Positions 25,701 to 31,281 of a stretch of DNA of 64,000 nucleotides are shown piece after piece (within the stretch, counting starts at the first letter, position 1; every line of letters begins with the position of its first letter). Location of the stretch: contig OX419756.1 in NCBI GenBank assembly GCA_948567375.1, positions 44,654,333 to 44,718,332 on the forward strand, given 5' to 3'. The notes beneath the pieces were generated by a model. That model searched no databases. It saw only the letters and a list, made by a program, of their open reading frames with translations, and was not told the origin of the DNA. Made by a program: the position numbers and the translations under genes. The DNA comes from Lunularia cruciata (taxonomy: Eukaryota; Streptophyta; Marchantiopsida; Lunulariales; Lunulariaceae).

Positions 25701-27376
25701 AGGAAGGGGAAATCCAGAACTCATTAAATGTATATGAAGAGCAAACGGAATGGCAATAAGATGAAAGCGAACCTGAGTGAAAAAGTACATGCAAACATGA
25801 AATGAAATGTAAATCATAACTCGTATGTAAACATTATATCGAGAACAACATGCATAAAGAACCAGTAAGGAGCGTATATTCGGTAACAGCTATCAGAGAA
25901 ATATAACACATTGGATAAGCGGCCACCTACAAGCAACGCTTGTACGATGAAAGCAAGCTAAAGTCTGGAGTCGGGCAGGAACCTTGACATTGAAAGTCGT
26001 GTACGAACCATGAAACAGGCAGATAGCGACCGAATAGTGATAGAGAGGGATAGTTGAGGACGGGAGGAGTGGAGCGATGCGGGAGCAGAGTGGATGTTAT
26101 CTTGCCTGAGACGGAACGAAGCGTATAACGCAACTAAATATTAGGAGAAGAGGGCGAAGCGACTGTGTGTGTGACAGGACTGGATATAGAGAAATGAGGA
26201 CAGAAGCCGTTCGAGGAACGGGAGATCCAGTACTCATTGAATGTAAATGAGATGCACGACATGGAATGTATACAAACATGTGCTAGTCGAAACTAGTATA
26301 AATCCGGGAAAGGAGATGAAATGGAAACAACTGATCCAATGTAAGCAGAAGGAAACGCAACCTAGAAACATTTAAAGAGCAACACCTCTATACAAGTAGC
26401 ACGTGTGACAAGACTGGATATTGTATATCACAATATGCTCCATGAACGCATCAGACTGAAAACACTAAAGGAAGCAGACACAAAGTGAATATGTTCCGGG
26501 TATTAGAAATTCATGCCTTGTCTACGTTCAGTAATTTTGACAAGAACCACTCACTTTCTTCCGATCCGCTGCGCTTTTCGTTGGGCAGAATTTTGCGATG
26601 TGATCGGTACCCTTGCAAAGAAAGCAGCCCTCACCCGGTCGCATCCCTGCTACCCGAAGCGGATGTTTAGTTCCGGGAGCTTTCTTCGATGTCTTGTGAT
26701 CTTTGGCCACCGATAGAGCGTCGCCATTTCCCTGGGTGAAACATCATATATAATGAATCGTTCAATCTAACTAGTTAAAACAGTCAGTCAGCAGAATTTC
26801 CGACATCATTCTGCTATATCCTAGTGTTATTTTCCAACTCAGTGTACATCAGTTCGTTGAGTTGAAGGAAGAGGCAACTATTTGAAGTCAGCAATCATTC
26901 CTAGGATAGTACTTGACGACAAATTCGATGCATTGCAAAAAGTGTGATCCTTATGTTCGTTTGTTAAAATTTAAAGGAGAAAATTATTCAGGTAATCATT
27001 ACATGAAAGCGAATTTGGCTGTCATCGGAATGCATCTGGATGACATTTGATAAAATTGTCAAACGTCTAGACAGCAGATTCCAGCTTCACGAAGAGTCGA
27101 ATATCAGGTTGTGCTCACCTTCGAACTACGGCTAGACTCGAGGTTTTCAACAACATTCAAACCATTTTGAACGACCTCTCCATCATGCTGGCCGACGATC
27201 CGTGCTCCCTCCTCTCGCTTTCGTTTCTTCTGTCCATTGTCTTTCTTAGACTTCTTCTTCACACTTTCTGCTCCACCTTTCTCTGCGGGCACCTTTTTCG
27301 TCACTCCTTGAGCCTCACTAGCACCACCAACAGGACAAAATTTCCTTCGCGCAGCTCTCTGCCGGGAATTTCCCAT
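1679..27376 (-). CDS. ZCCHC9: Split gene for a five-zinc-knuckle (CCHC) protein, plant ZCCHC9-type; 5 exons found, 3' end missing
   Basis: The spliced coding sequence joins 27376-27119, 26731-26555, 12638-12494, 2490-2399 and 1769-1679 on the minus strand, giving 254 codons plus one base. All introns are GT-AG and phases agree (0, 0, 1, 0). The product has a basic N terminus (residues 1-86, starting MGNSRQRAARRKF, with a KKKSKKDNGQKKRKREE stretch like a nucleolar signal) and five CX2CX4HX4C knuckles: C122/C125/H130/C135, C147/C150/H155/C160, C174/C177/H182/C187, C201/C204/H209/C214 and C228/C231/H236/C241. Knuckle order and spacers match the plant zinc-knuckle family related to animal ZCCHC9, which binds nucleic acid and is nuclear or nucleolar. 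Its molecular role in plants is not well established. The gene spans at least 25.7 kb, mostly repeat-filled introns. The start is the second of two adjacent ATGs because the family begins with a short basic motif; the first ATG (27379) is equally possible. Confidence 0.9.
1770..2398 (-). other. Intron 4 of the zinc-knuckle gene (629 bp)
   Basis: Donor GTAAGT at 2398 and acceptor ending TCTTGTCAG at 1770, phase 0. An open minus-strand frame at about 2030-2257 lies wholly inside and has no recognisable similarity. Confidence 0.85.
2399..2490 (-). CDS. ZCCHC9: Exon 4 of the zinc-knuckle gene: knuckle 4
   Basis: Ninety-two bases completing a Gly codon and encoding GTAFAE, then C-FV-C-KQKG-H-LSKN-C and PSNPHGIYPK. 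The GHLSKNCP and HGIYPK segments are strongly conserved in the family. It ends AAG|GTAAGT (donor at 2398, phase 0), a perfect consensus. Confidence 0.92.
3350..3545 (+). repeat. Three near-tandem copies of hairpin unit A, period about 75 bp
   Basis: Copies starting near 3350, 3425 and 3500 follow one another with the same short linker (AGATATTGGAGTTATGAGGA type). This local tandem state suggests that unit A spread partly by tandem duplication. Confidence 0.7.
8770..8980 (+). repeat. Representative of linked units C and B (about 200 bp), recurring about ten times
   Basis: Unit C reads roughly GGACTGGATAGAGTATATC, then a CATG-GCTATG-CATGAG segment and GGCGGCCATAGTAA. Unit B follows with AGTAGCTGAGCGAATGTCAG and AAAGCTCATGAGTG. 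Further full or partial copies lie near 4340-4540, 5200-5310, 6070-6290, 10980-11200, 11240-11430, 12160-12240, 15460-15660, 17420-17660 and 18680-18935 continuing at 24656. All share the plus orientation. No coding capacity is evident. Confidence 0.7.
9728..10033 (+). repeat. Perfect 152-bp tandem duplication
   Basis: The segment beginning GGAGATCCAGAATTC at 9731 recurs at 9883, and as far as I can compare by eye the two copies are identical through GGAAACAGAAC. It contains part of unit A. Identity contrasts with the divergence of the other repeats, so this is a recent local duplication, or an assembly artefact. Confidence 0.85.
11470..12400 (+). repeat. Three diverged copies of another unit (E), about 130-190 bp
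   Basis: Copies at about 11480-11600, 11726-11920 and 12240-12395 share CAGTAAAGATCGTCATAAC, then a CAGTTAC / GAGAGGTAAGCATG segment and a CATACAGGGGTTAG core. The last two also share TGATGCATAGGTAC and a GCAAGTGTA tail. They are non-coding and lie in intron 3 just downstream of exon 3 in gene sense. Confidence 0.7.
12494..12638 (-). CDS. ZCCHC9: Exon 3 of the zinc-knuckle gene: knuckles 2 and 3
   Basis: One hundred and forty-five bases (48 codons plus one base) start with ATG, which here is an internal Met, and encode C-LL-C-RRMG-H-TVKN-C and C-YN-C-GEHG-H-RLSE-C, then KQPTKD. The donor is GATG|GTACTA at 12493, phase 1, weaker than the others but giving the Gly-Gly expected by the family when joined to exon 4. 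The conserved FCYNCG between the knuckles supports the assignment. Confidence 0.9.
16440..16711. repeat. GC-rich direct repeat, copy 1 (about 270 bp)
   Basis: About 95% identical by eye to 17092-17363 and in the same orientation. Inside each copy is a 256-bp TG...CA-like interval (16447-16702 here), which makes a short LTR one reading. It is much GC-richer than the surrounding intron. No 5-bp duplication was found outside the pair. Confidence 0.75.
16712..17015 (-). pseudogene. Retropepsin fragment of a Ty3/gypsy-type polyprotein between the direct repeats
   Basis: The minus strand encodes a stretch with ILVDFGN where an aspartic protease would have D-S/T-G, then KELGIPIKPVIGSSLMMADG and DIILGLPWLEYHKVQFDW. 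The DIILGLPWL and W-terminal pattern is typical of gypsy retropepsins and the segment before reverse transcriptase. The frame then runs straight into repeat copy 1 with no reverse transcriptase. It could be a captured fragment inside a non-autonomous LTR element, or a remnant left by internal deletion. Confidence 0.7.
17092..17363. repeat. GC-rich direct repeat, copy 2 (about 270 bp)
   Basis: Partner of 16440-16711; the comparable TG...interval is 17099-17354. It differs at roughly a dozen positions, many C/T or G/A. Both copies are preceded by GTTTCA and followed by GTTTYGACC, so the duplicated block is slightly longer than the putative LTR. Confidence 0.75.
18940..19199 (+). repeat. Copia 5' LTR (260 bp)
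   Basis: Starts TGTTAGATATAATG and ends TTCTCACA. It contains a TATATAAT promoter-like box near 19129. Against the 3' LTR it has an extra segment of about 16 bp near 18970 and about eight or nine substitutions by eye, so the insertion is not very recent. Confidence 0.95.
19200..19213 (+). other. Copia primer binding site (initiator Met tRNA)
   Basis: TGGTATCAGAGC directly abuts the 5' LTR, the usual complement of the initiator methionine tRNA 3' end in plant copia elements. Confidence 0.92.
19214..19403 (+). repeat. 95-bp tandem duplication in the copia leader
   Basis: TAAGCCTTAGAACTTTTTC starts at 19214 and again at 19309, each copy running to ACACACTAGTG. Only a few bases differ. It lies between the PBS and the gag start and is non-coding. 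Confidence 0.85.
19488..20213 (+). pseudogene. Copia gag, N-terminal part, ended by a premature TAA
   Basis: Encodes an Ala/Gly-rich start followed by the copia gag core: a KFNGNYFQSWK segment, LLQEEI and an acidic-basic C-terminal region. The frame stops at TAA 20211-20213. The reading frame stays open after the stop through a QNP/NRSS-rich linker to a zinc knuckle C-HY-C-SKKG-H-HIKD-C at 20433-20474. The break is therefore a single internal stop, not the natural end. Confidence 0.85.
20214..21398 (+). pseudogene. Copia zinc knuckle, protease and integrase N-terminal region
   Basis: In the same frame as gag. After the knuckle, the protease signature reads IDTVASQHMT at 20604-20633, where the active-site motif should be D-S/T-G-A, so the glycine is replaced by Val. 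The integrase zinc-binding region follows (LWHRRLGHISKKR and CSPCLHGKQ, about 21058-21190), then the first catalytic Asp in NSDVSGP and IDDYTRYTF. The frame fails at 21398 because of a one-base loss near 21385, which a one-base gain near 21430 brings back into frame. Confidence 0.85.
21402..22398 (+). pseudogene. Copia integrase core and C-terminal linker
   Basis: Contains LRSDNSGEYNSADF with the second catalytic Asp, and PHTPQQNGVVERKNRTM with the catalytic Glu. FLGYSQDSKAYRV follows. Around 22030 the open frame shifts, and a Ser/Pro/Thr-rich linker runs in another frame to a stop near 22398. The linker ends in ITRPDSS, the residues that normally sit just before the reverse transcriptase domain. 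Confidence 0.85.
22385..22855 (+). mobile_element. Foreign insert of about 450 bp between integrase and reverse transcriptase
   Basis: The polyprotein reads ITRPDSS before the insert and EAIQDELQPMENN after it, which are adjacent in copia elements. The inserted DNA is non-coding at first, has a TATATAAG box at 22544, then an ATG at 22768 opening MSDTSEIRGSDRPSTSK, which looks like the start of a different copia gag. It may be a fragment (LTR end, leader and gag start) of another element joined by template switching or nested insertion. Exact ends are uncertain. Confidence 0.6.
22856..24404 (+). pseudogene. Copia reverse transcriptase and RNase H
   Basis: One continuous frame with two stops. 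Reverse transcriptase landmarks: KARLVARGFSQVPGIDY, AVKLTT, DVKTTFLNG and LYGLKQSARQ. TAG 23307-23309 replaces a residue after SARQ. TAA 23418-23420 replaces the Tyr of the catalytic YVDD box, whose VDD remains. RNase H landmarks: SDSDWGGDQDTRRSTGG, SSTEAEYMAL, CDSNSG, HERTKHIDIRFHFVRE and ADIFTKGL. RNase H is intact to its natural stop at 24404. Confidence 0.92.
24401..24411 (+). other. Copia polypurine tract
   Basis: TTAAGAGGGAG immediately precedes the 3' LTR, the expected place and composition for the plus-strand primer. Confidence 0.85.
24412..24655 (+). repeat. Copia 3' LTR (244 bp)
   Basis: Begins TTTTAGATATAATG (the terminal TG has become TT) and ends TTCTCACA. It shares nearly the whole sequence of the 5' LTR, including the TATATAAT box. 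Confidence 0.93.
24656..26440 (+). repeat. Continuation of the dispersed repeats on the far side of the copia insertion
   Basis: The right flank of the copia element picks up directly in unit B (AATGTCAGC...) where the left flank stops. Copies of the hairpin unit follow near 24735, 25685 and 26200 in the same orientation. This shows the copia element inserted into a pre-existing repeat field. Confidence 0.8.
26555..26731 (-). CDS. ZCCHC9: Exon 2 of the zinc-knuckle gene: first CCHC knuckle
   Basis: Fifty-nine codons that open GNGDALSVAKD, pass through KHPLRVAGMRPGE and reach the first knuckle, C-FL-C-KGTD-H-IAKF-C. The segment before the knuckle is the most family-specific piece: plant members carry a near-identical basic linker followed by a PGE-containing turn. 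It ends in DRKK with the donor AAA|GTGAGT at 26554 (phase 0). It lies between a 387-bp intron and a 13.9-kb intron. Confidence 0.9.
26732..27118 (-). other. Intron 1 of the zinc-knuckle gene (387 bp)
   Basis: Bounded by the donor AAG|GTGAGC at 27118 and an acceptor ending TTTCACCCAG at 26732. It is phase 0 and AT-rich, with no repeat or gene seen inside. Confidence 0.85.
27119..27376 (-). CDS. ZCCHC9: Exon 1 of the zinc-knuckle gene: start and basic N terminus
   Basis: Eighty-six codons starting MGNSRQRAARRKF, a motif that resembles the short basic start of plant members of this family. It is rich in Lys, Arg and Glu, with a KKKSKKDNGQKKRKREE cluster. The exon ends at an AAG lysine codon followed by GTGAGC, a strong phase-0 donor at 27118. 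An ATG directly upstream (27379) would add one Met. The bases just before the ATGs read CACAG, so a 5'UTR intron ending there cannot be excluded. Confidence 0.85.
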
Positions 27377-28189
27377 CACATCTGTGACTGGTAATGACTA
27401 AATCCACGAGAGTGCACAAGAGACAGGACGATCGCTGCACGAAATTTTAGCAAACCCCACCTTCAACACTCCCGCGGGCTTCTAGGGTTTTAGTTTGCTT
27501 CCGTATGTACGGTAAGTTTCTTGTATTGCTGGTAAGGTAAAATGTACTTGCAGTAGTTTCTAGCTTGACGGAGATAGATGAAGTCTGACGGCGGTCGTTG
27601 ACTGGAATACCTACCCTGTGGCTTTCCTCCTCAGGAAAAGTCAATTTGCTTTCTGCATCAATTCAATCCCTCCTCACTTTAGCCTGTAATTGCATAATTT
27701 GTCCAGATCATCAAATTCCTATCTACCAACAAATGTGATATAGAAATATTTGACCATCTTGTGAAGATCTTTATAGATATCAGCTTCATAAAACCCATAA
27801 TCAAATTAAGTCCAAATTTGTGATTCTTTTCACCAAAACCACAGTGTCCATGGTCGGTGTGACTTCATAGATAGTGTCACCCAGGTCAAGACTTTTTACA
27901 TGAACTTCACAACTTTCCCGTTGATTTCTTTTGATATTTCTAATATGACCCAAGATATATATATGCTTAACCCGTACAAGTACTTGCTGTATAGTACTCT
28001 TTTATCTTTCAATCCACCGATTCGTTTGTAGTTAGTTCTGACTTTCATGTTCAATTCCTCAAGTCGATTCCGCATGAATGCAAACTCAATCTTTCTTTAT
28101 CTGGTTTGAGGTCCAGACTTTTCTTGTGTGTGTTTGAAGTTCAATCGTATGGGTGGGAGAGATGTCATTTTGACCATGCACAGAAGAAT

Positions 28190-28301
28190 CGCCAAAGAAA
28201 TATGGTTGGCACATCTACAGTGCTTAACTACTCAACAGTGTCTATGCACAAAGCAATCGCTAAAAAACTTATTGTTGGCACATCTACAGTGCTTAACTAC
28301 C
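28190..28301 (+). repeat. Tandem duplication of about 70 bp
   Basis: GTTGGCACATCTACAGTGC followed by TTAACTAC occurs at 28206-28232 and 28275-28301, preceded in both cases by an ATCGC-AAA-rich segment. Period is 69 bp. Confidence 0.8.
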
Positions 28302-28602
28302 AAGAGAAGGTTTTACTCAACGGTGTCCAAAAGTCTGAAAGTATAAATCTGAGTTTCGTGAGCTCAGTGGGGGCCATGATAGATAGACGACAATATTTGG
28401 CACTTCGGGTTAAGGAGGTGGGGCACCAGTCCTATGTGGCAATGGATTCCACAAACACGTTGGATTGTTTCTACAATGGTCAGTATAATATACAGTTCTC
28501 AATCTATCTAAATTAGTCCATACCAAAAGAATACAACTTAGCGTTGGTTGCCAGCACGAACTAAGTTAATGCCAACTAAGGCCACGGAAGTCATATGTTG
28601 GT

Positions 28603-28611
28603 ACACGTGGC
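28603..28611. promoter_or_regulatory. G-box / ABRE-like site (ACACGTGGC)
   Basis: CACGTG core at 28604-28609 with the flanks preferred by plant bZIP and bHLH factors. It lies about 1.4 kb upstream of the SKP1-like start and 1.2 kb upstream of the zinc-knuckle start. Confidence 0.5.
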
Positions 28612-28811
28612 ACTTGGGGGCTCGATTAAGTCTTTTTGCCATCTTGGCGATCGGTTAAGTGGAAGTGCCCAATATGGGTCGGTTCAGTCTTTCTCTGTGA
28701 TAATTGAACAAAAGAGAAGTCGGAGTGATGAGCGACGAAGAAACGGAATATTCGATTATCCGAGGGAGAGTAATAGCGATTCGAAGAACGGGGTGTGTTG
28801 TGAACAAGACG

Positions 28812-28822
28812 GACACGTGGCA
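28812..28822. promoter_or_regulatory. G-box / ABRE-like site (GACACGTGGCA)
   Basis: CACGTG core at 28814-28819. It is the second ACACGTGGC within about 210 bp and in the same orientation; such pairs are common in light- or ABA-responsive plant promoters. Confidence 0.5.
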
Positions 28823-28914
28823 TCGCAAGAATGGAAGAGCAGAAACGGGAGCGAAGCCAAAGGTTTGTGCGGAGAAATGTGTGAGTGTTGGTTGCCCTAG
28901 CTAGTATAGGAAAG

Positions 28915-29830
28915 CTATTCTCAGGAAGGAAGGAAGGAGGGGAGACGGATAGGAAGGAGGAAGGAGAAGAGAAGTGGTGAAAGAGAGAGTTAATTTATGA
29001 TCCGGTGCTGCTGCCTCGTCGTCAGAGATGATGATGAAGATGATGATGATGGGATGATGCACGATCAGCGCTGCTGCTGCTCTTGTTCGTATGTTTGGTA
29101 AGCAGCAAGCTGCTCCTCCTCCTGTTGTGGTGGTCCTTGGAAGTACGGAGCGGAGGAAGGAAGCGAAGAATATCCGAGACTGAAGCGGAGAGGAGAGCAG
29201 AGAAGAGAAGAGAAGGAAAGAAGAGGAGACTGCAGGGTTGGGAACGGAAGAGTTGGGGTAATGGCAGAGGAGCAGCAGAGGAGGCAGAGAACATCGATAG
29301 CGGCGACGACGACGACGGAGGAGGAAGGAGGCAGAGCATCAGCAGAGGCATCGACAAGGGGACAAGAGGAGGAAGGAGGGGATGTTGGCTGGTGGTGCTT
29401 CTGGGAAGGAAAAGGACTGTTGTCGCGCATCGGAGAGGAATCAAATAGACTAAGCGATTAGTTGCGGAAGGGTTCAGGAATGCTTTTATGGTGGTAAAGG
29501 AGAAGGAGGAGGAGGCGTTGAATGGGAATGTGTATGGGTGGTCTGTAAAGCGCCGGGGGTAAAGCGCGAGGAAAAACACGAAGAGTAGGAGGATGAGGAG
29601 TACGAGGCTGGCTCGATGGTGATGTGAAAGAGGTTTCTTGTTCTAGAGGAGGGAGGAGGACGAGGAGTGTTAGGGTTTGAGGTGGAAGTGGACAAGGAAC
29701 GATATATACAGATCGAGAGGGAGTGTTTGTTTGTTGTATCGGAAAGAAGAGGGGATGTATTTAAGGAGAAGGGATTTGAGTGAGCCGGGTTTGTGGTGGT
29801 TTGTGTTTGAACGAGGAAGTTGTGCAGTTT
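28915..29830 (+). promoter_or_regulatory. Purine-rich (GA) tract, probable promoter/5'UTR of the SKP1-like gene
   Basis: The plus strand is dominated by GGA, GAA and GAG runs for about 900 bp (for example AGGAAGGAAGGAGGGGAGAC near 28926), turning to GGTGGT near the gene. Long GA/CT tracts are common in plant 5' leaders and core promoters. The apparent proteins on either strand here are runs of one or two residues. Confidence 0.45.
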
Positions 29831-29976
29831 GAGTTTTGAGGATACCGAGCAAGTGGTGGTGGTGGAGAGAAAGAGGAGTGTTGATTTTCGGAGCCGTGGA
29901 TGAGTTGAGAAAGCCGTTACGGAGGCGGAGAAGATATCACTGTAGGCAGGTTTGTACGCTTAGCGGAGCTACATTT

Positions 29977-31281
29977 ATGGCCGTCATAAAGCCAGAGGAA
30001 GAGGCTGATTCTCTGGCAGTCCCAATAGTTGCTAAAAGCACAATGCCGACGGGCACGTCATTACCCCTAATTCAATCGCTCATTTGGTTAGAAACATTCG
30101 ATGGAGCTGTGCATGGAGTCGAGCGTGAGATTACCATGCTATGCCCACTTCTTCATAGAGAAGTTTTGCAAAACAGTCAGGGGATCTCTAAGAGATCCGC
30201 CATCGTTCTTCCTAGTCAAGTTGGACCTAGCATTCTTAAACTTATTCTTGAATACTGTCGCTTCCATCAAGTCCCAGGTCGTTCGGATAAAGAACGTAAA
30301 ATGTTTGATGAGAAATTCATCAGGCTCGACACCAGAAGGTTATGTGAGCTAGCTTCAGCTGCAAAAAGCCTCGATATGAATCCTCTGGTAGATTTGGCAT
30401 GCCGAGCCCTTGCGAGAATGATTGAGGGAATGACCCCCGAGGAGATGCGTGAGACCTTCCATCTACCCGACGATCTCACAGAAGAAGAAAAGTTAGAGCC
30501 TGTCAAAATCACAACTGACGATCCGCGTATTAGATTGCTTAACCAGCTCTATGCGAGAAAGCGGAGAGCATTGCAAGAAAAGAAACGGCGGAAGGACGAA
30601 GGAGCGTCCGCGGGTCAGAGTAGCGCAACAGATGATGGGCACAGGGACGAAAGGTCTGTAGATGATCTTCTATCATTTATTGACGGTAGTGGTCGAGATG
30701 GAAAGGGAAGTAGGAGAGGCAAATCAAAGAAGAAAAGGAACAGGAGGAAGAAGGAACAGGCTAAGGACGCTAACTTGGTTGAAATTCCTGAAAATAGGAC
30801 ACAGAGTACGCATTCTACAAATGATACTCGACAGTCAGCTGATGATTCCAGGGACTGCCAAGGAGCTAAGGTTATTGGGGAAACAGAAATTGCCACAGAC
30901 GGAGGGTTGGGATATGATTCTGCTGAATTTGACGACGAAGAGGACGACGGCTTGGATCCCGAAATGAAAGAGAAACTTGACAGGGAAGTGGAAGATTTTG
31001 CTAGACGGCTCAACTCTGGTTGGCCTGATCGAATACAAGAGATCCTTGCGCTTGCTTCGTCTAGCCAAGAAAGGAGTCGTAACAATTCCCCACAGTCATC
31101 CAAGTTGGCTTCGGGACGCGAGTCTGATTCATGTTGTCGCGAGCCTGTCAACATTAGGGATGAATGTTCTCGAGAATCTACGGTTCATAATGGGGTTAGT
31201 GAGGAGACCCAGAGGAGTACTCCAGAGGCACAAGCATCACAATGTAAGTTTAGGCTCACTGAGGCCCCCTCACAAAAATAA
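29977..31281 (+). CDS. ASK21: SKP1-like protein, ASK20/21 type with long C-terminal extension
   Basis: SKP1 proteins link F-box proteins to cullin-1 in SCF ubiquitin ligases. This 434-residue product begins MAVIKPEEEADS. It has a SKP1 BTB/POZ region at about 36-100 (IWLETFDGAVHGVE, LKLILEYCRFHQVPG) and a SKP1 dimerisation region at about 118-178 (PLVDLACRALARMIEG, FHLPDDLTEEEKLEP). Classical SKP1 ends soon after that point in WAFE. Here instead comes the plant ASK20/21-type extension: DPRIRLLNQLYARKRRA, RSVDDLLSFIDG (226-237), a basic KSKKKRNRRKKE patch (249-260) and the conserved DREVEDFARRLN (335-346). The start at 29977 is preferred over the in-frame 29836 ATG because the 47 extra residues are Trp/Arg-rich translation of the purine tract. 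The coding region has no intron. The last 13 codons may be intronic (see the donor at 31244). Confidence 0.93.
   Translation: MAVIKPEEEADSLAVPIVAKSTMPTGTSLPLIQSLIWLETFDGAVHGVEREITMLCPLLHREVLQNSQGISKRSAIVLPSQVGPSILKLILEYCRFHQVPGRSDKERKMFDEKFIRLDTRRLCELASAAKSLDMNPLVDLACRALARMIEGMTPEEMRETFHLPDDLTEEEKLEPVKITTDDPRIRLLNQLYARKRRALQEKKRRKDEGASAGQSSATDDGHRDERSVDDLLSFIDGSGRDGKGSRRGKSKKKRNRRKKEQAKDANLVEIPENRTQSTHSTNDTRQSADDSRDCQGAKVIGETEIATDGGLGYDSAEFDDEEDDGLDPEMKEKLDREVEDFARRLNSGWPDRIQEILALASSSQERSRNNSPQSSKLASGRESDSCCREPVNIRDECSRESTVHNGVSEETQRSTPEAQASQCKFRLTEAPSQK
31244..31249 (+). other. Candidate splice donor near the end of the SKP1-like reading frame
   Basis: CAAT|GTAAGT is a perfect +1 to +6 donor 38 bases before the stop. 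A possible acceptor TTGAAGCAG ends at about 31556. Splicing would replace the last 13 codons with a two-residue ending and a stop. Transcript evidence would decide. Confidence 0.4.

Larger units (their letters stand above)
12639..26554 (-). other. Intron 2 of the zinc-knuckle gene (13,916 bp), repeat- and transposon-filled
   Basis: Runs from the donor GTGAGT at 26554 to an acceptor ending CTCAGTAG just before 12638. The TAG of the acceptor would be an in-frame stop if retained, which fixes the junction. It contains a full-length copia element (18940-24655), a GC-rich direct-repeat pair (16440-17363) and many copies of the short repeats described below. The codons on both sides stay in phase and rejoin knuckles 1 and 2. 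Confidence 0.85.
27377..29976. promoter_or_regulatory. Divergent intergenic/promoter region (2.6 kb) between the zinc-knuckle and SKP1-like genes
   Basis: The two genes are transcribed away from each other, so this interval should hold both promoters and 5'UTRs. It contains two G-boxes, a 26-bp direct repeat and a purine-rich tract near the SKP1-like gene. Several open frames over 60 codons occur on both strands at 28.1-29.6 kb, but they are low-complexity or show no family similarity, so I do not call genes. Confidence 0.6.

Noticed and set aside
27447..28823. Small open frames between the divergent genes
   Set aside because: Short, unrelated to known families, overlapping on both strands.
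29083..29461. Plus-strand open frames in the GA-rich tract
   Set aside because: Arg/Glu/Gly low-complexity translations; two overlapping frames equally open.
29022..29579. 185-codon minus-strand frame opposite the GA-rich tract
   Set aside because: Composed of Ser/Pro/Leu runs from CT-rich DNA and lying in the promoter/5'UTR region; no domain.
29836..29976. Upstream in-frame ATG of the SKP1-like gene
   Set aside because: Adds 47 residues that are translated purine-rich leader (WWWW, RRRRR) and do not resemble SKP1 proteins; 29977 fits the family start.
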